DNA from: JBFLYZ01 sp040756415 | Lineage (GTDB): Bacteria; Bacteroidota; Bacteroidia; JADZBD01 | NCBI GenBank assembly: GCA_040756415.1 | Contig: JBFLYZ010000044.1 | Location: 1 to 31,340 of the forward strand | DNA: 31,340 nt | Reading direction: 5' to 3' | In this document: positions 30,901 through 31,340 of the stretch, piece by piece | How positions within the stretch are numbered: the first letter of the stretch is position 1 | How the letters are laid out: each line of letters starts with the position of its first letter | Made by a program: the position numbers and the translations under genes | Notes under the pieces: generated by a model | The model's database searches: none | What the model was told of the DNA's origin: nothing | Seen by the model: only the letters and a program-made list of their open reading frames with translations

Positions 30901-31227
30901 TCAATCCGCATTTTTCATAAGTATCTCATTAATCTCAAGCGAAATGATGCCGCACTGGACCAGGTCGTTCAGCATCTCCAGTTCCGCCTTACCCAGGAGC
31001 ACCTTTACCTCCTCAGCGCTGGTCTGAAGGAACATGGGCCGCTCTTCTGCCTCCAGGCAGCTTTGTACCTGCTCATTAAAATCATCGGTCAATCGCGCAA
31101 GCGAATAAAACTTTTCGCGCGAGAGAGAAAGGCATATATTGCCGAAGCTGAGCTGCAGACGATCGCAGTTGCGGCAGCTACTCAGGCAGCCAAATTCATT
31201 CTGATGCAGGGTCTGGTAGCGGCACAT
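30901..31227 (-). CDS. Small Cys-rich hypothetical protein
   Basis: A 108-residue protein. The N-terminal 35 residues hold C2, C14, C18, C21 and C32 (CLSSCRNC), a possible metal or cluster site. The remainder is helical and acidic. From memory this resembles a Bacteroidota domain of unknown function (DUF6686), but I am not certain. The ATG at 31227 is one base after the stop of the truncated gene at the window end, which suggests translation coupling. It may belong to the same operon as the barrel and Rieske genes through the 99-base gap containing the hairpin. Confidence 0.7.
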   Translation of the reverse strand: MCRYQTLHQNEFGCLSSCRNCDRLQLSFGNICLSLSREKFYSLARLTDDFNEQVQSCLEAEERPMFLQTSAEEVKVLLGKAELEMLNDLVQCGIISLEINEILMKNAD

Positions 31228-31228
31228 C

Positions 31229-31340
31229 TCAGCTACTTTTGATTTTTGCCAGTTTACTTATATCCAGGCCCTGCTTAAGAATGGCCCTGGCCATGGGGTA
31301 GGAAAAGCCGGATAAAAGTTCCCGGGCCGTTTGATTATAG
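31229..31340 (-). CDS. C-terminal end of a gene running out of the window
   Basis: Reading the minus strand gives 36 codons before a TGA at 31231-31229; the tail includes ELLSGFSYPMARAILKQG and DISKLAKIKSS. The rest lies beyond the window. The tail has codon use like its neighbours and is coupled to the next gene (TGAGATG). I do not recognise it. Confidence 0.6.
   Translation of the reverse strand, partial: YNQTARELLSGFSYPMARAILKQGLDISKLAKIKSS

Overview
The window looks like a chromosomal segment of a Bacteroidota bacterium, read on four grounds. Three secreted proteins carry type IX secretion (T9SS) C-terminal sorting domains. Several intergenic regions carry the phylum-type -7 box TAnnTTTG. 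The DapD, RuvX (start MGRIMAIDYG) and YciH proteins resemble Bacteroidota forms. Long runs of genes are joined by 1- or 4-base stop/start overlaps. It is ordinary, dense core-plus-catabolic sequence: I see no insertion sequence, phage or CRISPR array, and no gene-free stretch over 300 bases.

Layout. 1-2310: a PyrR-like phosphoribosyltransferase, shikimate kinase, a small unknown protein, tRNA-Lys(UUU) with a strong promoter and a terminator, and a very acidic small protein. 2323-12034: a phenylacetate (paa) catabolic region on the minus strand. In transcription order it is paaA-paaB-paaC-paaD, then (after an opposite-strand T9SS beta-helix gene) paaG-paaH-ogt-paaI-paaJ-paaY-aldo/keto reductase. 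The multicomponent epoxidase (PaaABC with PaaD), the ring-opening isomerase and the beta-oxidation steps are present. paaE, paaF, paaK and paaZ are not in the window. 12116-22969: a long minus-strand run of dapD, a GT4 glycosyltransferase, tsaC, cca, recQ, a 3-methyladenine glycosylase, a BNR-propeller T9SS protein, a YciH/SUI1 factor and a TPR membrane protein. 22994-24570: a plus-strand operon ruvX-def-TPR lipoprotein, divergent from dapD. 24573-28208: a PIG-V-like mannosyltransferase and a T9SS repeat protein, divergent from a methyltransferase. 28206-31340: a heptamer repeat, a BadF-type sugar kinase, and a Rieske/outer-membrane-barrel/Cys-rich-protein operon with a long leader hairpin, ending in a truncated gene.

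How the genes work together. The paa genes convert phenylacetyl-CoA through a reactive ring epoxide towards acetyl-CoA and succinyl-CoA. An O6-alkylguanine DNA repair protein sits translationally coupled inside this operon, which is the most suggestive context in the window. Two other points stand out: a near-perfect palindromic divergent promoter between dapD and ruvX, and a 13-bp leader hairpin whose two G-U pairs form only in the minus-strand RNA ahead of the barrel/Rieske genes. All functional calls rest on reading motifs by eye; no database search was run.
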